DNA of 64,000 nt, taken from NCBI RefSeq assembly GCF_002797445.1, contig NZ_PGEP01000001.1, positions 3,968,501-4,032,500 on the forward strand, written 5' to 3'. How positions within the stretch are numbered: the first letter of the stretch is position 1; each line of letters opens with the position of its first letter. Shown here one piece after another: positions 45,828 through 56,054 of this stretch. Made by a program: the position numbers and the translations under genes. The DNA comes from Acidovorax sp. 69. GTDB lineage: Bacteria > Pseudomonadota > Gammaproteobacteria > Burkholderiales > Burkholderiaceae_C. The notes below the pieces were generated by a model. That model saw only the letters and a program-made list of their open reading frames with translations. It had not been told where the DNA came from and did not search any database.

Positions 45828-46289
45828 TCAAGCGCGGGGCGTGAACCGGGGCAAGAGCAAACACGCCTCTGCGTTGGAGGCCGAAAAGCAACGGTCGGCC
45901 GCGCGCTGCCAGGGCAGCCACTCAAAAGCATCGTGCTCGCGCGGGCTCAACAGCACGGGCGTACCGGCGGGCACACACAGGCCAAACACCCTTTCGCGGT
46001 TGCGCACCACGCCGGGCGCATAGCGGTGGCGCCATTGAGGCCAGATGTCATAGAGGTTCTCCAGCGCCCAATCGGTCAACAGGCAACCGGAAGCCGCAGT
46101 GTCCATGCCGGTTTCTTCGGCCACCTCTCGCCGGGCCGTGCATTCGAAGGGCTCGGCGATAAAGTCCTTGCTCCCGGTGACTGACTGCCAATGGCCCTCA
46201 CCCCCCGTACGGCGGATCAGCAGGACATCCAGTGCCGGGGTGTGGATGACCACCAGCACCGATTCCGGGATCTTGAAGGGCGGCAGCAC
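45828..46289 (-). CDS. nudB: Dihydroneopterin triphosphate diphosphatase
   Basis: A 153-residue NUDIX hydrolase. The box spans SKDFIAEPFECTARREVAEE with TGMD, and the NudB-type start KIPESVLVVIHT and EHDAFEWLPW ending are present. NudB removes pyrophosphate from dihydroneopterin triphosphate in folate synthesis. It is downstream of aspS across one lipoprotein gene, recalling the aspS-nudB order of E. coli. It converges on the receiver-TPR gene. Confidence 0.92.
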   Translation of the reverse strand: MLPPFKIPESVLVVIHTPALDVLLIRRTGGEGHWQSVTGSKDFIAEPFECTARREVAEETGMDTAASGCLLTDWALENLYDIWPQWRHRYAPGVVRNRERVFGLCVPAGTPVLLSPREHDAFEWLPWQRAADRCFSASNAEACLLLPRFTPRA

Positions 46290-46302
46290 AACCAGCCCCG
46301 CC

Positions 46303-47124
46303 TCAGCCGCCTGCAGTCGCTCGTTGTGCCGTGGGCACGGGCGGCGGCAAGGTCTTGGCCTGCAACGCCCTCACCTGAACGACCAACTGGTTGTGCGCAT
46401 CCAGAAACGCAGCGGCAATCACCTTGCCCTCATTGGTGTTGCTCCAGCCTGCGCCGGCGCCTCCACCCAGCTTGCCAAACACCAACCCGCCCACGCCCAG
46501 GTCGGTGGTGCGCGCAGAACCCGTGGCGGCAGCGACCTGCTCGGTGGTTTCGTTGTCGGAGAGCAGCAAGGCGGTCTGCGCCTCCTTGAACTTGACCTGT
46601 TCCACCAGGCCGGCCAGACCGGCAATGTCGCGCAGCACCGGGATCATCGCCACCACACCGGCCAGCCCGCGCCCGGCGTCCTGCTCGCTGAAGGTGAGGC
46701 TGGGGGTGAGCGTGTATTGGGCCTCGTAGCCCTTGCCCTTGGCCACCGTGGAGTTCTGCTGGCGCAGCACCCCCGCGTCTTTCAGCTCCTGCTCCTGAAC
46801 TGTTCCGCGCAACCCAGCAGCCCGGTCTACCACCCGAAAACATCCGCTCTGCTGCGCCAGCAGCTTGACCAGGGGCACCGGAGAAGATGGCAACTGATAG
46901 CCCGAGCCCATGATGTACCCGTTGGGGTTTTCAGCCAGGGCCAGCGTGGCCACCGGCGCATTGCAACGCACCAGCTCGCGGGCGGCGTTCTGGGCACCCT
47001 GCGGGCCCGCAGAGCCAGTGACCACCGAGCCCCCTTGGCCGAGCTCGGTTTTCTTCTCACCGCACCCCGTGAGGGCCAACAACACGGCACCAACAGCCAG
47101 GGCCCGTAAGGTCAACGAATACAT
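46303..47124 (-). CDS. Lipoprotein, possibly CsgG-related
   Basis: A 273-residue precursor with lipobox LALTGCGEK (Cys21). The mature part has a segment LVKLLAQQSGCFRVVDR and later KFKEAQTALLLSDNETTEQV with glycine-rich GLVFGKLGGGAGAGWS. This layout resembles CsgG/HfaB-type secretion lipoproteins, but the match is only by eye. It sits between aspS (beyond a terminator) and nudB, with 13 bp to nudB, so it is likely cotranscribed with nudB. Confidence 0.75.
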   Translation of the reverse strand: MYSLTLRALAVGAVLLALTGCGEKKTELGQGGSVVTGSAGPQGAQNAARELVRCNAPVATLALAENPNGYIMGSGYQLPSSPVPLVKLLAQQSGCFRVVDRAAGLRGTVQEQELKDAGVLRQQNSTVAKGKGYEAQYTLTPSLTFSEQDAGRGLAGVVAMIPVLRDIAGLAGLVEQVKFKEAQTALLLSDNETTEQVAAATGSARTTDLGVGGLVFGKLGGGAGAGWSNTNEGKVIAAAFLDAHNQLVVQVRALQAKTLPPPVPTAQRATAGG

Positions 47125-47157
47125 GGAGGTCTTCCTTCCGAATTGAATTCAGCCATG

Positions 47158-47191
47158 AAAAAAGCGGCGCGGGCGCTGGGCCCGTGCCGCT
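47158..47191 (-). terminator. Terminator after aspS
   Basis: On the minus strand AGCGGCACGGGC pairs with GCCCGCGCCGCT and is followed by TTTTTT. It separates aspS from the lipoprotein-nudB pair. Confidence 0.85.
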
Positions 47192-47252
47192 CTGGATGCG
47201 ATGCCTGGGTGCATCGACGCTACGAATGAAACCGTTGGCGGGCCGCGCTGAA

Positions 47253-49067
47253 TCAGGCGGCCGTGACCGCATCCGGGTTGCGCAAACGAATGTGCAGTTC
47301 GCGCAACTGTTTTTCGTCCACAGGCGATGGTGCCTGCGTGAGCAGGCACTGGGCGCGCTGGGTCTTGGGGAAAGCGATCACGTCGCGGATCGACTCTGCA
47401 CCAGTCATCAGCGTCACGATGCGGTCCAGACCGAAGGCAAGGCCACCGTGCGGAGGCGCGCCGTATTGCAGGGCGTCGAGCAGGAAGCCGAACTTCTGCT
47501 GCGCTTCTTCCGGTGTGATCTTGAGGGCGTCAAACACCTTCTGCTGCACATCGGCGCGGTGGATACGGACGGAACCGCCACCCATTTCCCAGCCATTGAG
47601 CACCATGTCGTAGCCCTTGGAGATGCACTTCTCGGGCGCGGTGACCATCCAGTCTTCATGGCCGTCCTTGGGCGCTGTGAAGGGGTGGTGCACGGCGGTG
47701 TAGCGCTGGTTCTCTTCGTCGAACTCGAACATCGGGAAGTCCACCACCCACAGTGGCGCCCAGCGGCTTTCGAACAGACCGTTTTTCTTGCCAAACTCGC
47801 TGTGGCCGATCTTGAGGCGCAGGGCACCAATGGCGTCGTTGACCACCTTTTCCTTGTCCGCGCCAAAGAAGATCAGATCGCCGTCCTGAGCGCCCGTGCG
47901 CTCCAACACCGCTTGCAGGGCCACATCGTGGATATTCTTCACGATGGGGCTTTGCAGGCCATCGCGGCCCTTGGCCAGCTCATTGACGCGGATGTAGGCC
48001 AGACCCTTGGCACCGTAGATCTTGACGAACTCGGTGTAGGCGTCGATTTCGCCACGGCTGATGCCGCCACCTTCGACCGAACCACCTGGCACGCGCAGGC
48101 CCACTACGCGGCCGTTCTTCATGGTGGCGGCGCCGGAGAACACCTTGAAGTCGACGTCCTTCATCACGTCGGTCAGCTCGGTGAATTCGAGCTTCACGCG
48201 CAGGTCGGGCTTGTCGGAGCCGTACAGGCGCGCAGCGTCCTGGTAGGTCATGACAGGGAACTCGCCCAGGTCCACGCCCAGCGTGTTCTGGAACACCGTC
48301 TTGATCATGCCCTGGAACATGTCACGGATGTCCTGCTCTTCCATGAACGATGTTTCGATATCGATCTGGGTGAATTCAGGCTGGCGGTCAGCACGCAGGT
48401 CTTCGTCGCGGAAGCACTTGGTGATCTGGTAGTAACGGTCAAAGCCCGCCACCATCAGCAGCTGCTTGAACAACTGGGGCGACTGGGGCAGCGCAAAGAA
48501 GTGGCCGTCGTGAACGCGGCTTGGCACCAGATAGTCGCGCGCGCCTTCGGGCGTGCTCTTGGTCAGCATGGGGGTTTCGATGTCGATGAAACCATTGGCG
48601 TCCAGAAACTTGCGCACTTCCATGGACACCTTGTAGCGCAGCATCAAGTTGTTCTGCATGTACGGGCGGCGCAGGTCCAGCACGCGGTGTGTGAGGCGCG
48701 TGGTTTCCGACAGGTTTTCTTCGTCGATCTGGAACGGAGGCGTGACCGAGGGGTTGAGCACATTCAGCTCATGGCACAGCACTTCGATCTGGCCGGTCTT
48801 GAGCTTGTCGTTGGTGGTGCCTGCAGGACGGGCGCGCACCACGCCCTTGACCTGAACGCAGAACTCGTTGCGCACGTCTTCGGCGATCTTGAACATCTCG
48901 GCGCGGTCGGGGTCGCACACCACCTGCACGTAACCTTCGCGGTCGCGCAGGTCGATGAAGATCACACCACCGTGGTCGCGGCGGCGGTTCACCCAGCCCG
49001 ACAGGGTAACGGTTTGGCCCAGCAGGGCTTCGGTCACAAGACCGCAATAGTGGGAACGCATGGCCAT
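47253..49067 (-). CDS. aspS: Aspartyl-tRNA synthetase
   Basis: A 604-residue bacterial-type class II synthetase. It has the N-terminal OB-fold ([21 protein letters not shown]), motif 2 [18 protein letters not shown], the bacterial GAD insertion (about 290-410) and motif 3 [16 protein letters not shown] second ATG two codons in gives MRSHYCG, the usual family start; either is possible. Length is normal. Whether it also charges tRNA-Asn cannot be judged. Confidence 0.96.
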   Translation of the reverse strand: MAMRSHYCGLVTEALLGQTVTLSGWVNRRRDHGGVIFIDLRDREGYVQVVCDPDRAEMFKIAEDVRNEFCVQVKGVVRARPAGTTNDKLKTGQIEVLCHELNVLNPSVTPPFQIDEENLSETTRLTHRVLDLRRPYMQNNLMLRYKVSMEVRKFLDANGFIDIETPMLTKSTPEGARDYLVPSRVHDGHFFALPQSPQLFKQLLMVAGFDRYYQITKCFRDEDLRADRQPEFTQIDIETSFMEEQDIRDMFQGMIKTVFQNTLGVDLGEFPVMTYQDAARLYGSDKPDLRVKLEFTELTDVMKDVDFKVFSGAATMKNGRVVGLRVPGGSVEGGGISRGEIDAYTEFVKIYGAKGLAYIRVNELAKGRDGLQSPIVKNIHDVALQAVLERTGAQDGDLIFFGADKEKVVNDAIGALRLKIGHSEFGKKNGLFESRWAPLWVVDFPMFEFDEENQRYTAVHHPFTAPKDGHEDWMVTAPEKCISKGYDMVLNGWEMGGGSVRIHRADVQQKVFDALKITPEEAQQKFGFLLDALQYGAPPHGGLAFGLDRIVTLMTGAESIRDVIAFPKTQRAQCLLTQAPSPVDEKQLRELHIRLRNPDAVTAA

Positions 49068-49112
49068 GACAAAACTTCCGGCGCCGCAGGGCGCGTTGAC
49101 GTTGAAAGAGAT

Positions 49113-49733
49113 TTACTTCGGTGGGGAGAGCGTGGGGTCTGCCGGAGCGACCACACCCATTGAGACGATGTATTTGAGGGCGCTGTCCACGCTCATGTCG
49201 AGTTCGACACAGTCACTCTTGCGCAGCATCACAAAATACCCGCCAGTAGGGTTGGGGGTGGTGGGCACATACACACTGACGAATTCGTCACGCAGGTAAG
49301 CGGCCACTTCGCCATTGGGCGCCCCCGTGACAAAGGCCACAGTCCAGACGCCCTCGCGGGGCCATTGCACCAGCACAGCCTTGCGAAAGGCATTGCCGCT
49401 CTCGGAAAACAGTGTGTCCGACACCTGCTTGACGCTGGAATAGATCGAGCGCACCACAGGAATGCGGTGTACCAGCGCATCGCCCCACTGCACGAGCTTG
49501 CGGCCCGCAAAGTTGCTGGCAATGGCGCCCACCACCAGCAAAATCAGCAGCGTGAGGATCACACCGAAGCCGGGCACATGCACCCCCAGCAGCTTGTCGG
49601 GTTGCCACGCGCCGGGCAGTATCTGCAGGGTCTGGTCGAGCGTGCTCACAATCCAGTTGAGCACCCACGCCGTAATGACCCCTGGCACGATCACCAGAAG
49701 ACCTGTCAAAAGCCATTTGCGCAAGGCAGCCAT
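49113..49733 (-). CDS. DUF502 membrane protein
   Basis: A 206-residue protein with two N-terminal transmembrane helices (WLLTGLLVIVPGVITAWVL and VILTLLILLVVGAIASNFAG) and the DUF502 signature HRIPVVRSIYSSVKQVSDTL followed by FVSVYVPTTPNPTGGYF. Function is unknown; the family is common next to aspS in betaproteobacteria. It is 45 bp upstream of aspS and 8 bp downstream of the FmdB-type gene, so these form one operon. Confidence 0.92.
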   Translation of the reverse strand: MAALRKWLLTGLLVIVPGVITAWVLNWIVSTLDQTLQILPGAWQPDKLLGVHVPGFGVILTLLILLVVGAIASNFAGRKLVQWGDALVHRIPVVRSIYSSVKQVSDTLFSESGNAFRKAVLVQWPREGVWTVAFVTGAPNGEVAAYLRDEFVSVYVPTTPNPTGGYFVMLRKSDCVELDMSVDSALKYIVSMGVVAPADPTLSPPK

Positions 49734-49741
49734 GCAGGTAC

Positions 49742-50086
49742 TCAGCTCGACGAAGTAGAGGAAGAACCACCGCCAGCGCTCGATGTACTTGCGCTAGAAG
49801 CTTCTTTTTTAGGAGCATCGCCTGTGCCGGCAGGCGCAGGTGCTGCGGCCTCAGTCTTGGACTCGGTCTTGGTATCGGCGGCTGGCGCAGAACTGCCGCT
49901 GTTGCCGCCGCGAAAATCGGTCACATACCAGCCCGAGCCCTTGAGCTGGAAACCAGCCGCAGTGACCTGTTTGGAGAAAGCCTCTGCGCCGCAGGCGGGA
50001 CATACCGTCAGGGGCGTGTCGGAGATTTTTTGCAGCACATCCTTGGCATGGCCACAGGAGCCGCATTTGTAGGCGTAAATAGGCAT
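49742..50086 (-). CDS. FmdB-family zinc-ribbon protein
   Basis: A 114-residue protein with an N-terminal zinc ribbon MPIYAYKCGSCGHAKDV ... LTVCPACGAE (C-x2-C ... C-x2-C) and the family's GFQLKGSGWYVTDF. The C-terminal half is low-complexity Ala/Ser/Thr/Lys. Possible regulator; no target known. It heads the FmdB-DUF502-aspS run. Confidence 0.92.
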   Translation of the reverse strand: MPIYAYKCGSCGHAKDVLQKISDTPLTVCPACGAEAFSKQVTAAGFQLKGSGWYVTDFRGGNSGSSAPAADTKTESKTEAAAPAPAGTGDAPKKEASSASTSSAGGGSSSTSSS

Positions 50087-50175
50087 GTCAGTGTGTTGAG
50101 GGAAAGTGCAAAACCCTCAATTATAGGCGGCATGCCCATCCTCAAGCCCTGCGCCACCGGCACCGGGCCTGGCAT

Positions 50176-51627
50176 TCAGCTGGCGCTGCCTTCGTAATGG
50201 GTGACATGGCCCTTGTGGTCTGCAATCCACTGCGGAGCCAACGAGCCGCCCAGCATCCCCACCAGTGCCGCCAACACGCCGGCCAGTTGCTGCGGGAAGG
50301 CCTGCGACAGCATGGGACTGGCCAAAAACAGCAGCCACACGCCCAAGCCCATCGTGACCGCCAACAGCGCCCCCTGGGTGGTGGCGCGCTTCCAGTAAAG
50401 GCCAAAAACCAGTGGAACAAACGCCCCGACCAAGGGCACCTGGTAGGCGCCGGACACCAGCTCGTAGATCGACGTGCCCTGCATCGTGATGGCGTACGTC
50501 AACACGCAGCCCGTGAACACCAGCACCGAGATCCGCATGGCCTTGAGGGTCTGTGGGTCGGTCATGCCGGGACGCAGGTTGTGCAGGATGTTCTCCACAA
50601 ACGTGGTGGAAGGCGCCAGCAAGGTGGCCGAGGCGGTGGACATGATGGCCGAGAGAAGTGCTCCAAAAAACGCCACCTGCAGCATCAACGGCATGCGCTC
50701 CATCACCAAGGTAGGCAACACTTTCTGTGGGTCGTCCTTGAGCAGCGCCTGGGCCGTTTCGGGCATGATCAGCACGGCCGCCGTCACCACAAACATGGGG
50801 ATGAAGGCAAATATCAGGTACAGCAGCCCCCCGATCACGGGGCCTTTGCGCGCAGTCTCGGCGCTGTTGGAAGACATGACGCGCTGGAAAACGTCCTGCT
50901 GAGGGATGGAGCCGAGCATCATGGTGATGGCGGCCGCAATGAAAAAAGTCCACTCTTTGAGTCCGCCGGTCGGGAAAAACTGCAACTTGCCCTCGCGGGC
51001 CGCAAACTCGACCACCTTGCCCGCACCACCGGCCAGATCGGCCGCGTACCAGGCAATGGCCAGCAGGCCCACACCAATCACGATCATCTGCACAAAATCG
51101 GTCATGGCCACCGACCACATACCGCCATACAGCGTGTAAACCAGCACCACCACCGTCCCGATGACCATGCCCCAGGTGACGGACACGCTCCCTTGGGTGA
51201 GCAGATTGAACACCAGCCCCAACGCCGTGATCTGCGCCGCCACCCAGCCCAGGTAGCTGAACATGATGATGAACGAGCATGTCACCTCGATCACCCGCCC
51301 ATACCGCTGGCGGTAATAGTCGCCCAGGGTAATCAGGTTCTTCTGGTAGAGCTTGTAGGCAAAGAAGAGCCCGACCAGCACCAGGCACATGGAGGCACCA
51401 AAGGGGTCTTCCACCACGGCACCCAGGCCGCCGTCCACGAAGCGGGCCGAGACTCCCAGCACGGTTTCTGAGCCAAACCAGGTGGCGAACGTGGTGGCGA
51501 TCACCACGGCCAGGGGAAGACTGCGCCCGGCCACCGCATAGTCGGCCGTGTTGTGCACGCGGGTCGCTGCATACAGGCCCACGCCTATAGAAATCAGCAG
51601 GTACAGAACGATGAATGACAACAGCAT
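50176..51627 (-). CDS. Sodium:solute symporter family protein
   Basis: A 483-residue SSS-family transporter with about 13 hydrophobic helices. Family features include YAVAGRSLPLAVVIATTFATWFG at helices 1-2, FIIMFSYLGWVAAQITALG, and the Na-site region FFGALLSAIMSTASATLLAPS. The substrate is not deducible; related members carry amino acids, sugars, urea or short acids. It is isolated: the neighbours are ubiB (same strand, upstream) and FmdB (89 bp downstream). Confidence 0.92.
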   Translation of the reverse strand: MLLSFIVLYLLISIGVGLYAATRVHNTADYAVAGRSLPLAVVIATTFATWFGSETVLGVSARFVDGGLGAVVEDPFGASMCLVLVGLFFAYKLYQKNLITLGDYYRQRYGRVIEVTCSFIIMFSYLGWVAAQITALGLVFNLLTQGSVSVTWGMVIGTVVVLVYTLYGGMWSVAMTDFVQMIVIGVGLLAIAWYAADLAGGAGKVVEFAAREGKLQFFPTGGLKEWTFFIAAAITMMLGSIPQQDVFQRVMSSNSAETARKGPVIGGLLYLIFAFIPMFVVTAAVLIMPETAQALLKDDPQKVLPTLVMERMPLMLQVAFFGALLSAIMSTASATLLAPSTTFVENILHNLRPGMTDPQTLKAMRISVLVFTGCVLTYAITMQGTSIYELVSGAYQVPLVGAFVPLVFGLYWKRATTQGALLAVTMGLGVWLLFLASPMLSQAFPQQLAGVLAALVGMLGGSLAPQWIADHKGHVTHYEGSAS

Positions 51628-51787
51628 GGCGCCGCTCCAAAACTCCAGGGGTGGTTGCGAAATTCACAGGGCGCGCACCGGGCGTTTCGCATGGCCACGC
51701 TGCGGCACCTGAACACCACGGGGCTCTAGCCCCTCTACCAAATTCGTCACAAAAATTGCAGAGGATTATGAAGGCAACTTTTGTGCC

Positions 51788-53352
51788 TCAAAAAACCCGC
51801 ACCCGCATGAAGAGCTGCATCGCCAGCAGACCCAGCACAAAACCGAGCCCGCCGTAGATGATGGACTGCAGCAAGCGGTTGGTGCGTTTTTGTGCATCCA
51901 GCAGCTCGCGCAGCGCATGCTGCTGGTCTGCCGGGCGCTGCCGCAGAGCGTCATACACCAGACGCGGCAGCTCGGGAATCAGCTTGGCATAGTGCGGCGC
52001 CTCGGCGCGCAGCTCGCGCAACAGGCGCTGGGGGCCCATTTGCTCCAGCATCCATTTTTCGAGGAACGGCTTGGCGGTGCTCCACAGATCCAGCTCCGGG
52101 TCCAGCTCGCGGCCCAGGCCCTCGATGTTGAGCAGCGTTTTTTGCAGCAGCACCAGCTGTGGCTGGATTTCGACTTGGAACCGGCGCGAGGTCTGGAACA
52201 GGCGCATCAACACCATGCCCAGCGAGATTTCCTTGAGCGGGCGATCAAAGTAGGGCTCGCACACCGCGCGGATGGCCGATTCGAGATCGTTCACACGCGT
52301 GTCAGCCGGCACCCAGCCACTTTCGATGTGCAGCTCGGCCACCCGTTTGTAGTCGCGGCGGAAAAAAGCCACGAAGTTCTGTGCCAGGTATTCCTTGTCC
52401 GATTCGGTGAGTGTGCCCACGATGCCGAAATCGAGAGAGATGTAGCGCCCGAAGGTGGCAGGCTCCAGGCTCACCTGGATGTTGCCTGGGTGCATGTCGG
52501 CATGAAAGAAGCCGTCGCGGAACACTTGGGTAAAAAAGATCGTGACGCCATCGCGCGCCAGCTTGGGGATGTCCACCCCGGCATCACGCAGGCGCTCGAT
52601 CTGGCTGATCGGCACGCCATTCATGCGCTGCATCACCATGACCTCCGGGTGGCAGAAGTCCCAGAACATCTCAGGGATCAACACCAGGTCCAGCCCCGTC
52701 ATGTTGCGGCGCAACTGCGCGGCGTTGGCGGCCTCACGCACCAGGTCCAGTTCGTCGTGCAGGTAGTTATCGAACTCGGCCACCACCTCGCGGGGCTTGA
52801 GGCGCTTGCCATCGGCAGACAACCCCTCCACCCAGCCGGCCATCATCCGCATGAGACTCAGGTCTTTCTCGATCACCGGCAACATGCCAGGACGCAGCAC
52901 CTTCACAGCCACCTCGCGCTCGATGCCCTGGCGGTCTTTCAGCGTAGCGAAATGCACCTGGGCAATCGACGCACTGGCCACTGGGATGCGATCAAACGAG
53001 GTAAAAACCGCGTCCACCGGTCGGCGAAACGCACGCTCGATGGTGGCGATCGCGATGTCCGGGTCGAAGGGGGGAACCCGGTCCTGCAAACGCGCCAGTT
53101 CATCAGCAATGTCGGCAGGCAGCAGGTCGCGCCGCGTGGACAGCACCTGGCCGAACTTGACAAAAATGGGGCCCAACTGTTCCAGCGCTTCACGCAGGCG
53201 CTGGCCGCGCGGCGCATCCAGGTTGCGCCCAACCGACACGATGCGCGAAATCATCCGCAGCCAGGGCTTCTGAAAGCTGTCGAGCACCAGACCGTCGAGG
53301 CCGAAACGGAACACCACCCACAGGATGGCCGCCCCCGAAACAAGCGCTTCAT
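51788..53352 (-). CDS. ubiB: UbiB kinase-like protein, N-terminus broken by an apparent 1-nt deletion
   Basis: UbiB is an atypical kinase/ATPase needed for ubiquinone synthesis. The body from [12 protein letters not shown] onward is intact: [30 protein letters not shown] (KxGQ motif, given in two parts), [36 protein letters not shown] and LDFGIVGTL, with a C-terminal hydrophobic pair of helices. The expected start MKRLFRG lies in another frame at the ATG overlapping the ubiJ stop (ATGA). The switch falls at a run of five G on the minus strand (53332-53336). One more G gives [14 protein letters not shown]. Sequencing error is the simplest reading. Confidence 0.88.
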
Positions 53353-53978
53353 GCGTCGGCCCGGTCGGATCCACCGGTCGGCGACAACGGTGCCAAAGGC
53401 ACAGACACCGCGTGGGACGAGGGCGCCGACGCGGCTGAGGGTGTGGCACTGGCCGCCATGCGCGAACCCACGAACTGGCGCAATGCCTGCGCCCCACGGC
53501 TGGCAAACTGCGCCACAGTGTGTGCGGGTGCGTCGCCCACCACACGGGCCAGGTCTTCCTCGACATCCCAGCGCACATGATCGACCAGCCAGTTGATTTC
53601 GGCGGCCAGTTGCACGTCCCCTTCAATCCGAATGGCGGGCTTATCGCCCCGCAGTGCTCCCTGGGCCAGGGTCAGCGGTGATGTTTCGGTCACATCCAGA
53701 CGCAGGTCTGGCACGGCAGCCTCAGGCGCCAGATTGAACAATCCGGCGGGCGTAATGACCAACGCCAGCGAATAGACACGCCATTGCACCTGGGCGATGC
53801 GCCCTTTTTGCCGCACCAGGCGGTCCATGGCCTCCTTCTCCTGCATGAGGACATGGTTCAGGAACAGCACCATGCGCTGTTGCATCTCGTGCACCAGCCA
53901 TTGCGGGGGTTGCGGCCCGGCGGCTACCCGCTCAAAGAGGCCGTCCAGAAACGAAAAAGGGGACTGTGGTGTTGCCAT
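53349..53978 (-). CDS. ubiJ: UbiJ, ubiquinone biosynthesis accessory factor
   Basis: A 209-residue SCP2-like protein that helps hold ubiquinone intermediates in the Ubi complex. It begins [15 protein letters not shown], with the SCP2-type strand region [20 protein letters not shown] and [13 protein letters not shown], and ends in an Ser/Ala/Pro-rich tail. It overlaps ubiB by ATGA and lies in the ubiE-Tim44-ubiJ-ubiB run. Confidence 0.93.
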   Translation of the reverse strand: MATPQSPFSFLDGLFERVAAGPQPPQWLVHEMQQRMVLFLNHVLMQEKEAMDRLVRQKGRIAQVQWRVYSLALVITPAGLFNLAPEAAVPDLRLDVTETSPLTLAQGALRGDKPAIRIEGDVQLAAEINWLVDHVRWDVEEDLARVVGDAPAHTVAQFASRGAQALRQFVGSRMAASATPSAASAPSSHAVSVPLAPLSPTGGSDRADA

Positions 53979-54032
53979 AGTCCCCGATTATTCCCTGAAC
54001 TGGGATAGCCCCACAGCGGGGGCTCTGCTTTG

Positions 54033-55070
54033 TTACTGAAGCGCCTGCACGCCTGCGACCAGCCAGCCGCTGCTGCTGCCCACCTTGGGCTTGGTCATGT
54101 TCCAGACCTCACGGAAGGGGCTCGGACCGGCCGAAGGCTCTTCGCGGATCATGCCGGAGAACTCGACGCTGGCCATATAGCCGTCGCCCAATTCTTCGAT
54201 GCCCAGCAGTTGCGCTTCGATCATGACCACATCGGTGTGGTTGGGCTGCACGCCCCGATGCGCTTCACGTTCGGACAACTGGGTACGAATTTCGTCGAGC
54301 ATGCTGTCGGTCATCATGGAGCGCAAGGTGTTGATGTCCGAACTGTCCCATGCGGCCTGCAGCGTGACAAAGTTGCGCTTGGCAGCAGTCAGGAAGCCTT
54401 CGGTATCGAAATCAGCCGGGACACCCCAGTTCTGCGAACCTGACAGCCCGGAACCAATGACCACGCCCGTTCCCGCGCCCCCCTGTGCACCGCGCGAGGC
54501 GTCAAATGCCATGCTGCTGCGTTCCCAGGGACGCGCCGAAGCGTCATTGCCCACGTTGTTGGGGCTGTACTGCGGAGGCACCTGAGCGGCAGCAGGCGAA
54601 GCCGCACCAGCGCCCTGGAACGCAAACGGCGCGCCACCTGCGGCAGCGCCGCTGTTACCACCACCGCCACTGCGGGCGCGCATCACCATCTTGAAGACGG
54701 CGAATGCAGCGAACGCCAACAGCGCAATCATGAGGATGTTGCCGAAACCGGCCCCCAGACCCAACGAATGGGCCAGCCAGGCAAGACCCAAACCGGCGGC
54801 CAAGCCGCCCAGCATGGCGCCCCAAGGCTTCTTGGCGGGCACGGCAGGGGTCGCTGCAGGCGCTGCGGCAGCCGGCTTCGCCGCAGCCGCGTTGGTGACA
54901 TTTTGGGCAGGAGCACCGGGTGTGGCGGGCGGCGTTGCCGACTCGCGCTGGGTGACATTGCTTGACTGCTTGCCCAGCGATTTGCCACCACCCAGTCGCC
55001 GCGCAGCGTCGGCATCGGCGTGTGCAAACGCCAGCATCGCAACCAACACCACAGACCACAGTTTCATCAT
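54033..55070 (-). CDS. Tim44-like domain protein
   Basis: A 345-residue protein with a signal peptide (KLWSVVLVAMLAFAHADA), a long Ala/Pro/Thr low-complexity stretch, and a hydrophobic hairpin (GAMLGGLAAGLGLAWLAHSL; FGNILMIALLAFAAFAVFKM). The C-terminal Tim44-like domain starts around FDTEGFLTAAKRNFVTLQAA. Such proteins sit in the inner membrane; the bacterial role is unclear. Its position between ubiE and ubiJ is common in betaproteobacteria. Confidence 0.9.
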   Translation of the reverse strand: MMKLWSVVLVAMLAFAHADADAARRLGGGKSLGKQSSNVTQRESATPPATPGAPAQNVTNAAAAKPAAAAPAATPAVPAKKPWGAMLGGLAAGLGLAWLAHSLGLGAGFGNILMIALLAFAAFAVFKMVMRARSGGGGNSGAAAGGAPFAFQGAGAASPAAAQVPPQYSPNNVGNDASARPWERSSMAFDASRGAQGGAGTGVVIGSGLSGSQNWGVPADFDTEGFLTAAKRNFVTLQAAWDSSDINTLRSMMTDSMLDEIRTQLSEREAHRGVQPNHTDVVMIEAQLLGIEELGDGYMASVEFSGMIREEPSAGPSPFREVWNMTKPKVGSSSGWLVAGVQALQ

Positions 55071-55106
55071 GACTTCTCCGTCTCCGTTATTTCCCGAGCA
55101 AACCGC

Positions 55107-55838
55107 TCAGCACTTGATTCCAACATGGAGGGCCACAATTCCCCCCGTCATGTTGTGATAGTCCACATGCCCAAAGCCATTTTTTTGCATGAGGCTTTTG
55201 AGCTCTTCCTGCCCTGGGTGCATCCGAATGGACTCGGCCAGGTAGCGATAGCTGGCGTCATCGCCCGCCACCAATTTGCCCAGCTGGGGCAACACCTTGA
55301 ACGAATACCAGTCGTACACCTTCTCCAGAGGCTTGGCCACCTTCGAAAATTCAAGCACCAGCAGCTTGCCGCCGGGCTTGAGCACTCGGCACATCTCGGC
55401 GATGGCCTGGTCCTTGTGTGTCATGTTGCGCAGGCCAAAAGCCACGCTCACCACGTCAAAATGGGCGTCTGGGAACGGCAGTTTCTCCGCATCGCAGACC
55501 AGCGTGGGCAGCACCACCCCTGCATCGATCAGGCGGTCGCGCCCCACGCGCAGCATGGCTTCATTGATGTCGGTGTGCACCACACGGCCCGATGCACCCA
55601 CCTTCTTGGAAAACGCCAGCGCCAGGTCGCCCGTGCCGCCCGCAATATCGAGCACCTGGCTGCCTTCGCTGAGGTTGGCCACCATCACCGTATAGGCCTT
55701 CCAGGCACGGTGCATGCCCGCCGACATGAGGTCGTTCATCACATCGTATTTGGAGGCCACGGAGTCGAACACACCGCGCACGCGGCGTGCCTTTTCCTGT
55801 TCTTCCACCGACTGAAAACCAAAATGCGTGGTGCTCAT
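55107..55838 (-). CDS. ubiE: Ubiquinone/menaquinone methyltransferase UbiE
   Basis: A 243-residue SAM-dependent C-methyltransferase. The start [20 protein letters not shown] was chosen because it gives the family N-terminus; an extra 17 codons upstream is unlikely. SAM-binding [15 protein letters not shown], the [12 protein letters not shown] motif and [25 protein letters not shown] are all intact. It leads the ubiE-Tim44-ubiJ-ubiB gene run. Confidence 0.96.
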   Translation of the reverse strand: MSTTHFGFQSVEEQEKARRVRGVFDSVASKYDVMNDLMSAGMHRAWKAYTVMVANLSEGSQVLDIAGGTGDLALAFSKKVGASGRVVHTDINEAMLRVGRDRLIDAGVVLPTLVCDAEKLPFPDAHFDVVSVAFGLRNMTHKDQAIAEMCRVLKPGGKLLVLEFSKVAKPLEKVYDWYSFKVLPQLGKLVAGDDASYRYLAESIRMHPGQEELKSLMQKNGFGHVDYHNMTGGIVALHVGIKC

Positions 55839-55937
55839 AAGAATCATGCTAGGCGCGTGGGCGCCAGAGGTACAGCGACAACCCCGCACTGTATTGGGGC
55901 ATCTGTCGCAATTTGGACAACGCCATTGAAGAGAAAA

Positions 55938-55986
55938 GAGCCGCTAGCGCTTATGTATATTGCGCTGGAAGCTACTCTTTCAATAG
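55938..55986. repeat. Intergenic AGCGCTT palindrome, copy 7
   Basis: CCGCTAGCGCTTATGTATAT is followed by TGCGCTGGAAGCTACTCTTT, then CAATAGC. The right arm has one change. It lies between the ubiE start and DUF971 stop. Confidence 0.75.
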
Positions 55987-56054
55987 CACCTTGAGAGACA
56001 GGGGTTTGCACCGGCTTCGGGGCTTCGCAGGAAACAAGGCCTGCCTGCACAACC

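Noticed and set aside
47184..49163. 659-codon plus-strand open frame opposite aspS
   Set aside because: It is the antisense of aspS, with a His/Val/Leu-rich composition typical of GC-rich shadows.
50117..51667. 516-codon minus-strand frame overlapping the symporter
   Set aside because: It overlaps the sodium:solute symporter in another frame and lacks hydrophobic helices or motifs; the 50176-51627 frame is the real gene.
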